DNA from: a virus
IMG/VR virus record: IMGVR_UViG_3300044732_000635
Span: 1 to 43,989 of that record
Direction: 5' to 3' (one strand)
DNA length: 43,989 bases
The position numbers were made by a program, and so were the translations under genes. This document shows positions 16,027-22,695 of the stretch, piece by piece. The notes under the pieces were generated by a model that did not search any database, was not told where the DNA came from, and saw only the letters and a program-made list of their open reading frames with translations. Within the stretch, counting starts at the first letter, position 1. Each line of letters begins with the position of its first letter.

Positions 16027-16262
16027 CTCCCCCCTGCCACTTCCCAGGGACACCCGCCAGGGGGTAAGAAGGGGGCCAGTCGCGACGGAGCAGATCAGGC
16101 TCAACGTCCACTGGCGCTACCGTGCGTCCACAGCAGAAACCCCGCTTGCCCTAAGGCGGCGGGGAGTTGGGCTGCCTGCGAACCGTCCTCAAAGGCACAC
16201 GGTCGCGTCAGGCAGTAGTAGTAGAAGATGCCCGCATAACGGACATACCCCTCTACTATGTT

Positions 16263-16282
16263 CAGGTCTCAGTGGTGACGAA
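16263..16282 (+). repeat. 20-bp genome repeat, copy A
   Basis: CAGGTCTCAGTGGTGACGAA. Five copies of CAGGTCTCAGWGRTGMCGAA occur, all in the same orientation. This one lies 64 bp before the rightward integrase start; the other four lie just upstream of leftward genes. Confidence 0.95.
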
Positions 16283-16345
16283 CTTGTTAGTACATTCTGT
16301 TGTAGTCCGCCAGCAGGCTACGACGGTATGCAGTACGATCCCGCC

Positions 16346-17716
16346 ATGACCTACGCAGGCTATTCCCGACTCTCCATCAGCCAGGACACCAGCGTCAGCA
16401 TCGACGCCCAGCATGCCATTCTCGAGCGGTGGGCCGCAGCCCACGGACACGAGATCACCCTGTACACCGACGACGGATTCTCAGGGTCTAAGGACATCGA
16501 GCGCCCAGCGTACGAACGCATGCTCGCAGCAATCGAGGCAGGGCAGCACGATGCTGTGGTGGTCAAATCCATCGACCGACTAGGCCGCAGACTCAGAGCA
16601 TTCATCGACCTGGCAGACAGCGTGCGCATCATCACCGTAGAAGGAGGTATCGATACCGATACCCCGACAGGGCGGATGATGCTCAGCCTCCTCTCCACCT
16701 TCGCAGAGTTCGAGGCCACCCAGATCGGGCAACGCCAAGCCACCAGCCAGGCGTACCGACGCAAGGCAGGCAGAGCACTCGGCTCCCCCGCATTCGGGTA
16801 CACGAACGAGCACCGAGCCGACGGCGCTTACCGTGTCCTCGAGGAGACCGAGGCACGTGAGTTGCGGTGGGTAGTTGAGGAGATCCTGGCAGGCAGTTCG
16901 CTGCGCTCCATCGCCGACGACCTCAACACTCGAGGCATCGCAACGAAGCAAGGCAACCTATGGTCAGCGGCAACCATCAGCCAAGTAGTCGAGTCACCGC
17001 AGATCGCAGGCATGCGCCCATCGAAGGGTGACGTGGTGCGTGAGAACGGGCTGCCCGTCATCGACGAGCACCTCGCCATTGTCAGCATGACGGAATGGCA
17101 GCGGCTGCAGGAAGCACGGGGCAAGCGGCAGGCATTCGCACCGCACGGTGCCCAGCACGAACGGCTGCTGCTGCATGGCCTTGCAGTGTGTGGCTCGTGC
17201 GGCAGGAACATGACCCGAGGGTCAACCACAGTCAAAGGTAAGCAGTACGAGAACTATCGATGCCCCACCGACGTGAAGACGAAATGCACAGGCAGGCCAA
17301 CCATCAGCGCCCGCATGCTTGACGCCTATGTCGAAGAGCAGTTAGCACCGCTCATGAGCATGCCCGTCATGGAGACAGTGCATGCAGCAGATGATGCAGC
17401 GGTGCAGCAGCGGGCTCTCCTGCAGCACGAGATCGATGCACTGGCAGCAAGCATCGGTGAGGCCAGCGTGGCAGACATCGGACGCATCGCCGAACGGGTA
17501 TCAGATCTGCGACAGCAGTTGGATCTCATCGTGGTCGACACTGTCGAGACTGTCCGTCCCACGGGCGAGACACTGTCCCACGTTTGGCAAACCGTCCCAC
17601 GGCTCGTTGTCGAGCAGGCGATCGAGCAGGTGATCGTCTACCCCGCAACGACGAAAAGGGCCCCCGCCGAAGCGAGGGCCCAAATCGTGTGGCGAGACTA
17701 CTCGTCAGGGTTGTGA
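16346..17716 (+). CDS. int: Large serine integrase
   Basis: A 456-residue serine recombinase for site-specific integration. The N-terminal catalytic domain has YAGYSRLSISQDTSVSIDAQ with the nucleophile expected at Ser10, then VVVKSIDRLGRRLRAFIDLA and the long-helix region FAEFEATQIGQRQ. The recombinase domain includes AFGYTNEHRADGAYRVLEET. A zinc ribbon follows (CGSCGRNMTRG, then YRCP and C). A C-terminal coiled coil comes next (QQRALLQHEIDALAASIGEA). It is compact for the family (450-600). The start has no clear ribosome site; ATG at 16328 is an alternative and a leaderless message is possible. Its 3' end overlaps the convergent 36-residue gene. Confidence 0.94.
   Translation: MTYAGYSRLSISQDTSVSIDAQHAILERWAAAHGHEITLYTDDGFSGSKDIERPAYERMLAAIEAGQHDAVVVKSIDRLGRRLRAFIDLADSVRIITVEGGIDTDTPTGRMMLSLLSTFAEFEATQIGQRQATSQAYRRKAGRALGSPAFGYTNEHRADGAYRVLEETEARELRWVVEEILAGSSLRSIADDLNTRGIATKQGNLWSAATISQVVESPQIAGMRPSKGDVVRENGLPVIDEHLAIVSMTEWQRLQEARGKRQAFAPHGAQHERLLLHGLAVCGSCGRNMTRGSTTVKGKQYENYRCPTDVKTKCTGRPTISARMLDAYVEEQLAPLMSMPVMETVHAADDAAVQQRALLQHEIDALAASIGEASVADIGRIAERVSDLRQQLDLIVVDTVETVRPTGETLSHVWQTVPRLVVEQAIEQVIVYPATTKRAPAEARAQIVWRDYSSGL
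17658..17681 (-). terminator. Intrinsic terminator of early block (inside integrase 3' end)
   Basis: GGGCCCCCGC-CGAA-GCGAGGGCCC forms a 10-bp stem with one mismatch and a tetraloop. On the minus strand it is followed by TTTTCG and lies 16 bp beyond the last leftward early gene. It lies within the integrase coding sequence. Confidence 0.8.
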
Positions 17717-17808
17717 TCGCAGTACGCCTCGCGGATCTGATCCTCGCGGAAGTACTCGTTCGACCACAGTTCTGCGATCTTCTTGCGGATGTCAGGCGAT
17801 GTCGACAT
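17698..17808 (-). CDS. 36-residue hypothetical protein, last gene of early block
   Basis: A tiny protein (MSTSPDIRKKIAELWSNEYF...), mostly one or two amphipathic helices with an acidic end (DHNPDE). The ATG overlaps the 3' end of the reductase gene, with a GGGGTGTGAAG ribosome site. It overlaps the convergent integrase gene by 19 bp. No family recognised; the short coupled frame and following terminator make it plausible. Confidence 0.55.
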   Translation of the reverse strand: MSTSPDIRKKIAELWSNEYFREDQIREAYCDHNPDE

Positions 17809-19708
17809 CTTCACACCCCGTATCGGAACTGCACGCGAGTTCCCTCGCGCCCTTGGTCTCGTCCTCGAATTCGTAGAACGAGAGATCAGCGAAGCGCACC
17901 GACGACGGAGATGCTGCACGCAGCGCTTCGTACTCGTCGACTGTCACCTCCTGGTACGGAGCCTGCGCATACGAGTGCTCCGTGTGCGGCAGGAACGAGA
18001 CACCAGCAACGATGTCCCAGTTCTCCCACACCCAGTTCGCCACGGGCACCCACTCCTCGGGGCGCACGGTGACAGTGATGGACACCTGATGCTCGGCCCA
18101 CCACATGCGGTAGACCTTGTACATCTCGAGGTGATCCAGCGCAGTGATCTCGTTTCGCGTCACGGCACCAGGCGGGGCCTCGACAGGGAACGAGAACACC
18201 GTGGTGTTGTCGGGGTTCATCACGTCAGGCTCGAACGGCACGCCTGAGTCCATCATCAACCGAGTGAGCGGGTCAGAGTTCGAGCCACGCACCGTGCGGA
18301 TGTAGTACTCCGAGTGCCACGGGTGAATGCCGCTCGACACCCCAGTCAACTGCGACACCGTGCCCGACGGCTTGATCGTCGTCGTCGACACCGACGGCTC
18401 AATACCGAGCCACTCCGCCTCGCGCTCGTTCGCAGCGACCACAGCGTTCTGCATCGCAGCCAGGCGCTCAGTCAAGCCCCTGTCCTTGTGGTCGTTCAGC
18501 AGCACATTGCCGTAGATGCCAGTCAGACTCACACCGAGCAGGCGCTCCTCTTCGGCGTTCTTCCGCCACTGGCTACGCACGTACTTGAACTTGGTCAGGG
18601 TCGACTGCCACGTGCCGATGATCGATGCGATCTCAGCCTTGTGGACAAGTTCGTTCAGCCCGTCATTCGGGCGGACCACGATCTCCGTGAGATTACACAG
18701 CCCCATGTTGCGCAGACTGATCTCACCGCACGGATTCGTGCCCACAACCTTCTCGCCGTCGCGACGGTTCGGCACGTTCGCTTGAATCCCAGCAAGGTTG
18801 AAGATGCCGCGCTCACCCGACTGCGACTCAATCAGGTTGCGCCACTCGCGGAGGAACAGTTCAGCGGACGGCTTCTTCACATACACGGCAGAGTTATTCG
18901 CCAGCGCGCGCTGCCCGTTGTTCTCCCACCAAGTACCGCTCTTGCTCTTCGCCATCTCGAAGTCGGAGAGATCCGACAGGGAGATCAGCGCCGAGCGGCG
19001 GACGCCGCCTGAGACAATGACCTCGCCCACCTTGCAGGCAATGTCATGCACCTCGAGCGGAGTCAGGCGGCGACCAGCAGCAGCGACGAACGTCTGCACC
19101 GTGAAGTCGAACAACTGCAGCAGCGGGCCAGGGCCAGACGCGCGGCCACCGAACGTGTGCAGGCGCGCGCCCTTCGGGCGCACCTTCGACGTGTCGATGG
19201 ACGTAGTGAATCCGTGATACAGGTGGTCGATCAGTTCACGGAACGCTGCAGCCCAGCCCTCGCGCGAATCCTCTACCACAATGCGAGAGCCAACGCGGTG
19301 CTCGAATCGGCTAGCGATGATCGGCAACTGATCCACGTAACGCTTCTCCACCGAGAAACCGACGCCAGTGCCGTTCGCCAGGATGTACAGCAACTCGTCA
19401 AAGGCGCGCGCGTTGTCGAATGCGAGGAAGGAGCAGTTGTAGCCCGCGAGTGGCTCGCGCTTGAGTGCAGGCCCAGCGGTCATGAGAGCGCGCATAGACG
19501 GCAGCACATCGAGGTTGAAAATGGCCTCGCGCACCTCATCGAAGATGGGGTCGTTGCGGTCCTTGCCGTACGCCTCGAGATGGTCACGGAAGAAGTCGAC
19601 GTAGCGATCCACAGTCTCAGCCCAGGTCTCACGGCGGTTCTCCTTCTCGACCCAACGGGCGTAACGGGACGTGTGGATGAAGGATTGATACGGGGTCATG
19701 TCAGTCAT
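17792..19708 (-). CDS. nrdJ: Class II (B12-dependent) ribonucleotide reductase
   Basis: A 638-residue monomeric adenosylcobalamin-dependent ribonucleoside triphosphate reductase, making deoxynucleotides for phage DNA. Key features: GYNCSF with a redox Cys near residue 92, HDIACKVGEVIVSGGVRRSA, the active-site NPCGE at about 325-329 (thiyl-radical Cys and catalytic Glu), STTTIKPSGTVSQLTGVSSG, and a C-terminal Cys pair (C626, C632) that shuttles electrons from thioredoxin. It needs no small radical subunit, so no partner gene is expected. The start overlaps the upstream DUF3310-like gene. It is shorter than Lactobacillus RTPR (739). Confidence 0.92.
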   Translation of the reverse strand: MTDMTPYQSFIHTSRYARWVEKENRRETWAETVDRYVDFFRDHLEAYGKDRNDPIFDEVREAIFNLDVLPSMRALMTAGPALKREPLAGYNCSFLAFDNARAFDELLYILANGTGVGFSVEKRYVDQLPIIASRFEHRVGSRIVVEDSREGWAAAFRELIDHLYHGFTTSIDTSKVRPKGARLHTFGGRASGPGPLLQLFDFTVQTFVAAAGRRLTPLEVHDIACKVGEVIVSGGVRRSALISLSDLSDFEMAKSKSGTWWENNGQRALANNSAVYVKKPSAELFLREWRNLIESQSGERGIFNLAGIQANVPNRRDGEKVVGTNPCGEISLRNMGLCNLTEIVVRPNDGLNELVHKAEIASIIGTWQSTLTKFKYVRSQWRKNAEEERLLGVSLTGIYGNVLLNDHKDRGLTERLAAMQNAVVAANEREAEWLGIEPSVSTTTIKPSGTVSQLTGVSSGIHPWHSEYYIRTVRGSNSDPLTRLMMDSGVPFEPDVMNPDNTTVFSFPVEAPPGAVTRNEITALDHLEMYKVYRMWWAEHQVSITVTVRPEEWVPVANWVWENWDIVAGVSFLPHTEHSYAQAPYQEVTVDEYEALRAASPSSVRFADLSFYEFEDETKGARELACSSDTGCEDVDIA

Positions 19709-19931
19709 TAAGGTCCAGACGTTCGAGGCGTGTGATCTCGCGGTCGATGTACCAGCGAGCCTTCTTAAGGTCTTGCACCTCGGAGCCCTTGTGCCGTGAA
19801 CGGATCACGTACTTGAGGGCGTTGCCAAGGTTGAAATTGAACTGCTCCGTAATGTCAATGGCCTCGAGGCCATGCGGGAGCCAGGTGTAATGCGGCGGGT
19901 GATTGACCATGTCGGCCTTCGGCTCAGACAC
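19701..19931 (-). CDS. DUF3310-like protein
   Basis: A 76-residue protein with the DUF3310 signature: MVNHPPHYTW at about residue 8, GLEAIDITEQFNFNLGNALK, then YVIRSRHKGSEVQDLKKARW and YIDREITRLE. The family is common in phages near nucleotide-metabolism genes; its biochemical role is unknown. GTG at 19931 is chosen because GGAGG lies six bases upstream and the codon overlaps the upstream gene's end. It is coupled to the reductase gene, fitting a nucleotide-pool role. Confidence 0.8.
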   Translation of the reverse strand: MSEPKADMVNHPPHYTWLPHGLEAIDITEQFNFNLGNALKYVIRSRHKGSEVQDLKKARWYIDREITRLERLDLND

Positions 19932-20079
19932 GGGCAGCCTCCGCACAATCAGCGCAGACCATGATCGAGTCACCGTTCAGGCTCAGGAACTCGAGACCGT
20001 TCGGCACCCAGAACACGAGGTTGCACCAGAGACAAATGTCCTCGAGTTCGTGCAGGACTTCGGGATCAAGCGTCTCCAT
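19924..20079 (-). CDS. Small zinc-ribbon protein
   Basis: A 51-residue protein with CLWC near residue 17 and CADC near residue 44, a typical two-knuckle zinc ribbon. The N-terminus is acidic (METLDPEVLHELEDI). GAGGAGG precedes the ATG at 20079. It sits between the unknown 104-residue gene and the DUF3310-like gene with short overlaps. Such ribbons in phage early operons are often nucleic-acid- or protein-binding adaptors; no specific role is visible. Confidence 0.7.
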   Translation of the reverse strand: METLDPEVLHELEDICLWCNLVFWVPNGLEFLSLNGDSIMVCADCAEAARV

Positions 20080-20380
20080 CAGTGGCCTCCTCAACCTGGT
20101 TAGCGGGGAAGAACGAGGTCTCAATACCGTCGGCTTCATCTGCGAGTTCGATCAGCGTGACCGCCAGGATTCGAGCGGCCTGCGGGCTGACCATGATCGT
20201 GCCGACGAACGCAAGGTGCGTTGCCAACTCGAGTTCCTGCCAGTCCTCCACAACGGTGCTCAGAGAGATCACCGTGGTGTCCAAGCCAGGCTCACCGACA
20301 CGGTGCACCTCGAGGTAATCGCCTTCGGCCAGATCGCACGCGAAAAACGACGCATCGGAAGTCAGAGAATCGTCGCTCAC
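20066..20380 (-). CDS. Hypothetical protein
   Basis: A 104-residue acidic protein, first full gene after 20-bp repeat copy B. It alternates strands and helices (GDYLEVHRVGEPGLDTTVIS, HLAFVGTIMVSPQAARILAV) and ends in an acidic tail (VEEATDGDA). The GTG at 20380 overlaps the stop of a 14-codon upstream frame. I do not recognise a family. It begins the run leading to the ribonucleotide reductase. Confidence 0.65.
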   Translation of the reverse strand: MSDDSLTSDASFFACDLAEGDYLEVHRVGEPGLDTTVISLSTVVEDWQELELATHLAFVGTIMVSPQAARILAVTLIELADEADGIETSFFPANQVEEATDGDA

Positions 20381-20421
20381 AGGCTGCCCCCTGCAAACAG
20401 GACGGCAGAGTCATAGTGCAT
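20377..20421 (-). CDS. 14-residue leader peptide
   Basis: ATG at 20421 follows GGAGG five bases upstream and encodes MHYDSAVLFAGGSL. Its stop overlaps the GTG of the next gene, so it could couple ribosomes into the reductase operon. It lies 50 bp downstream of repeat copy B. No runs of a single regulatory amino acid are seen. Confidence 0.45.
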   Translation of the reverse strand: MHYDSAVLFAGGSL

Positions 20422-20470
20422 AGGTGCCTCCAGGGCTAGGGACAAACGGGGTGTAGTTGCTACGTACTGA

Positions 20471-21295
20471 TCAGGTCTCAGAGGTGCCGAACTTCTCGGC
20501 GAGCAGTTCGAGCCCGCGATCGAGACGCGACTTGAACGTCATGCGGGCAATACCTGCGTGCTCAGCGATCTGCACGACCGACCACTCGGGGTACTCGAGG
20601 TACAGAACGACCGCTTCTCGGTTGCGCTCAGGCAACTCAGCGACCAGCGCTAGAACACCTCCCACATCTCGCGATGCACTGGACGACTGGCTTATCTCCA
20701 ACGGCGCAAGAGCATGCACCGCATCAATGGACGCGCGCCCGACGAACTCGGGGTCAGCAGCAGTGTTGACATCATCATGCTCGGTGGTAGCCCAGTGATC
20801 ACCGAACGGCTGCTCGTCATCAAACGCCTCGTCGAAGACCTTGTCGTAGGACTCGACCTGCTCCATTGCCACGAAGGTCAGCAGAGCCGCGACCGACACA
20901 TCGTTGGACTTAGCGGCGTCCTGCATCGTCGTCTCGTTACCGAGCGCCCAGGAACCATCAACAGCCTGCATAGCCTTGTGCGCCTTGCGCAGGCGATTCA
21001 CCGTTGCATGCGGCATAGACGCATGCGCGGAGGACTCCAACGCCCAGCCCACCACGTTACCGAGATCGCGACGCAGCAGCCGCGCCTGCTCAGGCGTTGC
21101 CACCATCACGTACTCAATGGCTGCCAGCGTCGCCACCTGCATCGCCTCCTCCATGCCACCGAGGCGGTGCTTCCACTTGTCGGCTGGCTTAGCGATGTTG
21201 TTGTGGTACTCGCTAAGCAGCGCCTCGAGTGCCGAAGTGTCACCTGCCTGCGCGGCAGCGACCTGGGCTACATCTTCACTGTACGAACGGGTCAC
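20471..21295 (-). CDS. Sigma-70 region 4-like regulatory protein
   Basis: A 274-residue protein. The C-terminal 55 residues form a sigma region 4-type helix-turn-helix: LPERNREAVVLYLEYPEWSV followed by VQIAEHAGIARMTFKSRLDR. The N-terminal portion has an AQAGDTSALEALLSEYHNNI segment like the start of sigma region 2, but the central part is divergent. It may be a phage sigma factor or a sigma-like DNA-binding regulator. The GTG at 21295 follows GGAAGAA and structured leader element 3. Its 3' end carries repeat copy B. RNA polymerase binding is not demonstrated. Confidence 0.7.
   Translation of the reverse strand: MTRSYSEDVAQVAAAQAGDTSALEALLSEYHNNIAKPADKWKHRLGGMEEAMQVATLAAIEYVMVATPEQARLLRRDLGNVVGWALESSAHASMPHATVNRLRKAHKAMQAVDGSWALGNETTMQDAAKSNDVSVAALLTFVAMEQVESYDKVFDEAFDDEQPFGDHWATTEHDDVNTAADPEFVGRASIDAVHALAPLEISQSSSASRDVGGVLALVAELPERNREAVVLYLEYPEWSVVQIAEHAGIARMTFKSRLDRGLELLAEKFGTSET
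20472..20491 (+). repeat. 20-bp genome repeat, copy B
   Basis: CAGGTCTCAGAGGTGCCGAA. On the minus strand it spans the last codons (FGTSE) and first stop base of the sigma-like gene and lies 50 bp before the leader peptide of the reductase operon. Confidence 0.95.
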
Positions 21296-21303
21296 AGTCG
21301 TTC

Positions 21304-21381
21304 TTCCTGCACCGAGCACGTTCGGCTCGGACTGCGTGCCACGGGAGGGGCTTGCTCCCTCCATTGCCGCTAGTTCGTGGC
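21304..21381 (-). ncRNA. Structured 5' leader element 3 (upstream of sigma-like gene)
   Basis: Outer stem GCCAC/GTGGC (21377-21381 with 21338-21342) encloses an inner stem CCCTCC/GGAGGG... read as 21357-21362 with 21344-21349 round a 7-base loop. ACGCA follows, then a second hairpin CCGAGC/GCTCGG, then TGCAGGAAGAA ahead of the GTG. It shares architecture with elements 1 and 2. Confidence 0.65.
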
Positions 21382-21389
21382 GTCTGGCA

Positions 21390-21749
21390 TTAGGCGACTG
21401 CCAGTGTCCTGTAGTAGTTGGCCTTCGCAGCGTCGACAACCTTGCGCGACGCCGACGGTGACTCGAACGGCAGGTCCAACTCCGAGAGCAACAGGTTGCT
21501 CTTCGCCTGATTGCAGACATGGTGAGCGATCGCCAGGTTCTCTGGAATGTTCTCCCCGCCACGGTCCAGTGGGATCACGTGGTCGACTGTCGGAAAGAGA
21601 TCCGAGGGCTTACCGTTCGCCAGCCGAGTCTCCTCAGTAGCGATGCCGCACAAGTAGCACGGCGTCATCACGACACTCAGCGGGGCTGCAAGCATCCTGC
21701 GCGCCTGGGCGCGGGCGGTCTGCTTCTGGTTCTTCGTCATGCTCTTCAT
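21390..21749 (-). CDS. HNH endonuclease
   Basis: A 119-residue HNH nuclease. Zinc cysteines are at CYLCG (about residue 31) and the core is DLFPTVDHVIPLDRGGENIP, with catalytic His after VD, then NLAIAHHVCNQAKSNLLLSE. The N-terminus is basic (MKSMTKNQKQTARAQARRML). The ATG at 21749 follows GGAAGAAAGACG and structured leader element 2. It may be a homing-type nuclease inserted between two regulatory genes or serve DNA metabolism. Confidence 0.85.
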   Translation of the reverse strand: MKSMTKNQKQTARAQARRMLAAPLSVVMTPCYLCGIATEETRLANGKPSDLFPTVDHVIPLDRGGENIPENLAIAHHVCNQAKSNLLLSELDLPFESPSASRKVVDAAKANYYRTLAVA

Positions 21750-21791
21750 CGTCTTTCTTCCTGCAGCAGGGACGGTCGCCCTACGTTGCGT

Positions 21792-21831
21792 GCCAGCCGA
21801 GGACTCGAACCTCGGAGTATGCCTTTCTGGC
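21792..21831 (-). ncRNA. Structured 5' leader element 2 (upstream of HNH gene)
   Basis: Outer stem GCCAG/CTGGC (21827-21831 with 21792-21796). An 11-base linker leads to inner stem CCGAGG/CCTCGG (21810-21815 with 21797-21802), capped by the T-loop-like TTCGAGT. It resembles a tRNA acceptor/T-arm minihelix without D or anticodon arms. It lies 43 bp before the HNH start. Confidence 0.75.
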
Positions 21832-21850
21832 GCGATACACTCATCGACTG

Positions 21851-22087
21851 TCACATCTTCTGAACGGTCATGGAAGTGTGCAGTTCGTTCTTCGGATGGT
21901 TGACCTGCGCCCGAAGGAGATCGGTCAGGAAATCAATCTCATAATCGATGTCGCCCTGGGTGATCTCGGGATCGATGTCGGCACCGCGCTTGTTCCTGTC
22001 ACTGATGTACTGAGTGATCCAAGCCGTGCGAGCCAGCGCATCAGTCTCGAGAGTGATGACTACCTTGGTGTTCGTAATTGTGTTCAT
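21851..22087 (-). CDS. Hypothetical protein downstream of structured leader 1
   Basis: A 78-residue protein (MNTITNTKVVITLETDALAR...), probably a beta strand followed by helices, with an acidic middle (ADIDPEITQGDIDYEIDFLT). I recognise no family. ATG at 22087 follows AAGG. It is the first gene after a TATAAT-containing AT-rich promoter-like region and leader element 1, so it may be an early regulatory product. Confidence 0.65.
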   Translation of the reverse strand: MNTITNTKVVITLETDALARTAWITQYISDRNKRGADIDPEITQGDIDYEIDFLTDLLRAQVNHPKNELHTSMTVQKM

Positions 22088-22127
22088 AACCTTGTTTCTG
22101 CACCGCCGACAGGGCGACGGATTGCGT

Positions 22128-22167
22128 GCCAGTCGAGGACTCGAACCTCGAGGTATGCCGTTCTGGC
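22128..22167 (-). ncRNA. Structured 5' leader element 1 (upstream of 78-residue gene)
   Basis: Outer stem GCCAG/CTGGC (22163-22167 with 22128-22132). An 11-base linker leads to inner stem TCGAGG/CCTCGA (22146-22151 with 22133-22138), with loop TTCGAGT. Compared with element 2, the first pair of the inner stem changes from C-G to T-A, a compensating change. ACGCAA and a second hairpin follow. Confidence 0.75.
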
Positions 22168-22260
22168 GGACCACCAGTAGCGCCGCTCGGGCCTATTGGG
22201 CGGGGCTCAGCGCTCGCCCCGAGGGGGTCTTCGCGAGAAGCGATCTGTACTCACTATGGA

Positions 22261-22316
22261 CTTGTCAAGAAGTTGCTCGAATGTAATTTGGTCAAACTTT
22301 CTTGACTGGATTATAC
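22261..22316 (-). promoter_or_regulatory. AT-rich leftward promoter and inverted-repeat operator candidate
   Basis: On the minus strand a perfect TATAAT at 22315-22310 would start RNA near 22303, inside a dyad made of GTCAAGAAGTT (22264-22274) and AACTTTCTTGAC (22295-22306), apart from one extra base. The -35 match is weak (TGGTTT at 18 bp). The dyad over the start point is a typical place for a repressor. A rightward pair TTGGTC/TTATAC with 17-bp spacing overlaps it. Confidence 0.5.
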
Positions 22317-22368
22317 ACACGTCGAGACGCGTGAAACCACTATTGGCTCTTTTTCTGTGTGTTCTGCG

Positions 22369-22695
22369 TCACACCCCAGTTTCCCAGCGGGACATGGCGA
22401 CCTCGAGGCCACGACGCACCCCAGCCACCTTCACCAGGGCGTCCTTCACCAGGCGCTCCGAGCGCTGCACCTGGGTACGGATCGCCAGGCGAGCGGGATC
22501 GGTCACGATCGCCCCAGTCGGGTCATTGATTGCACCCGACGTGTCAGCCACGCGAACCTCGCGCTCGATCATCCCAGCGGGCGACGCCTCCCATTGAGCC
22601 GCGTCGACCACCGCGAGGAGCGGCAGCAGCGCCTCAGCCTCAGCGATCAGCAGAGCCAGGTGGTGCTCAATCTTGTTGATCTCAGTCGTTTCCAT
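22369..22695 (-). CDS. Conserved-type actinophage hypothetical protein
   Basis: A 108-residue all-helical protein (METTEINKIEHHLALLIAEA...). A central SGAINDPTGAIVTDPARLAI segment and a C-terminal GVRRGLEVAMSRW have the layout of a common actinophage early-gene family of unknown function. GAGGAGG precedes the ATG, which overlaps the DNA polymerase 3' end by 14 bp. It is the last gene of the primase-polymerase run. Confidence 0.7.
   Translation of the reverse strand: METTEINKIEHHLALLIAEAEALLPLLAVVDAAQWEASPAGMIEREVRVADTSGAINDPTGAIVTDPARLAIRTQVQRSERLVKDALVKVAGVRRGLEVAMSRWETGV

Larger units (their letters stand above)
15972..16345. promoter_or_regulatory. Integrase upstream region
   Basis: This 374-bp divergent region lies between the HNH pair (left) and integrase (right). 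It contains the G-rich repeats, a stem-loop CCCCGC...GCGGGG at about 16139-16163 and one copy of the 20-bp genome repeat (16263-16282). Serine integrase attP sites commonly lie here, but I cannot define the core without the host attB. Confidence 0.5.
22088..22368. other. Regulatory intergenic region of control cluster
   Basis: About 280 bp without a gene, between the polymerase operon end and the 78-residue gene. It holds structured leader element 1, a GC-rich stretch (22175-22245) and the AT-rich promoter/operator candidate. I see no further coding potential. Confidence 0.6.

Noticed and set aside
14785-16040. CRISPR array
   Set aside because: Repeats are too few, of unequal spacing and not separated by unique spacers; no cas genes apart from a phage-type RecB/Cas4-like nuclease elsewhere.
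15719-16345. N-terminal extension of integrase to 15719
   Set aside because: It would cover the HNH genes, G-rich repeats and control region and encodes Arg/Pro-rich sequence with no domain; the recombinase fold begins at the ATG at 16346.
16240-16345. attP core for the serine integrase
   Set aside because: The place is right and the 20-bp repeat copy A lies here, but that repeat occurs four more times far from integrase, and no 40-50 bp attP dyad with a central dinucleotide can be fixed without attB.
19613-19640. Sixth copy of the 20-bp repeat (CAGGTCTCACGG)
   Set aside because: Only the first 10 bases match and it lies inside conserved reductase coding sequence.
21780-22175. Two tRNA genes on the minus strand, suggested by GGTTCGAGTCC T-arms
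   Set aside because: No matching D arm, anticodon arm or 7-bp acceptor partner lies upstream at tRNA spacing; the closing stem is only 10-11 bases away. They fit the leader-RNA element better.
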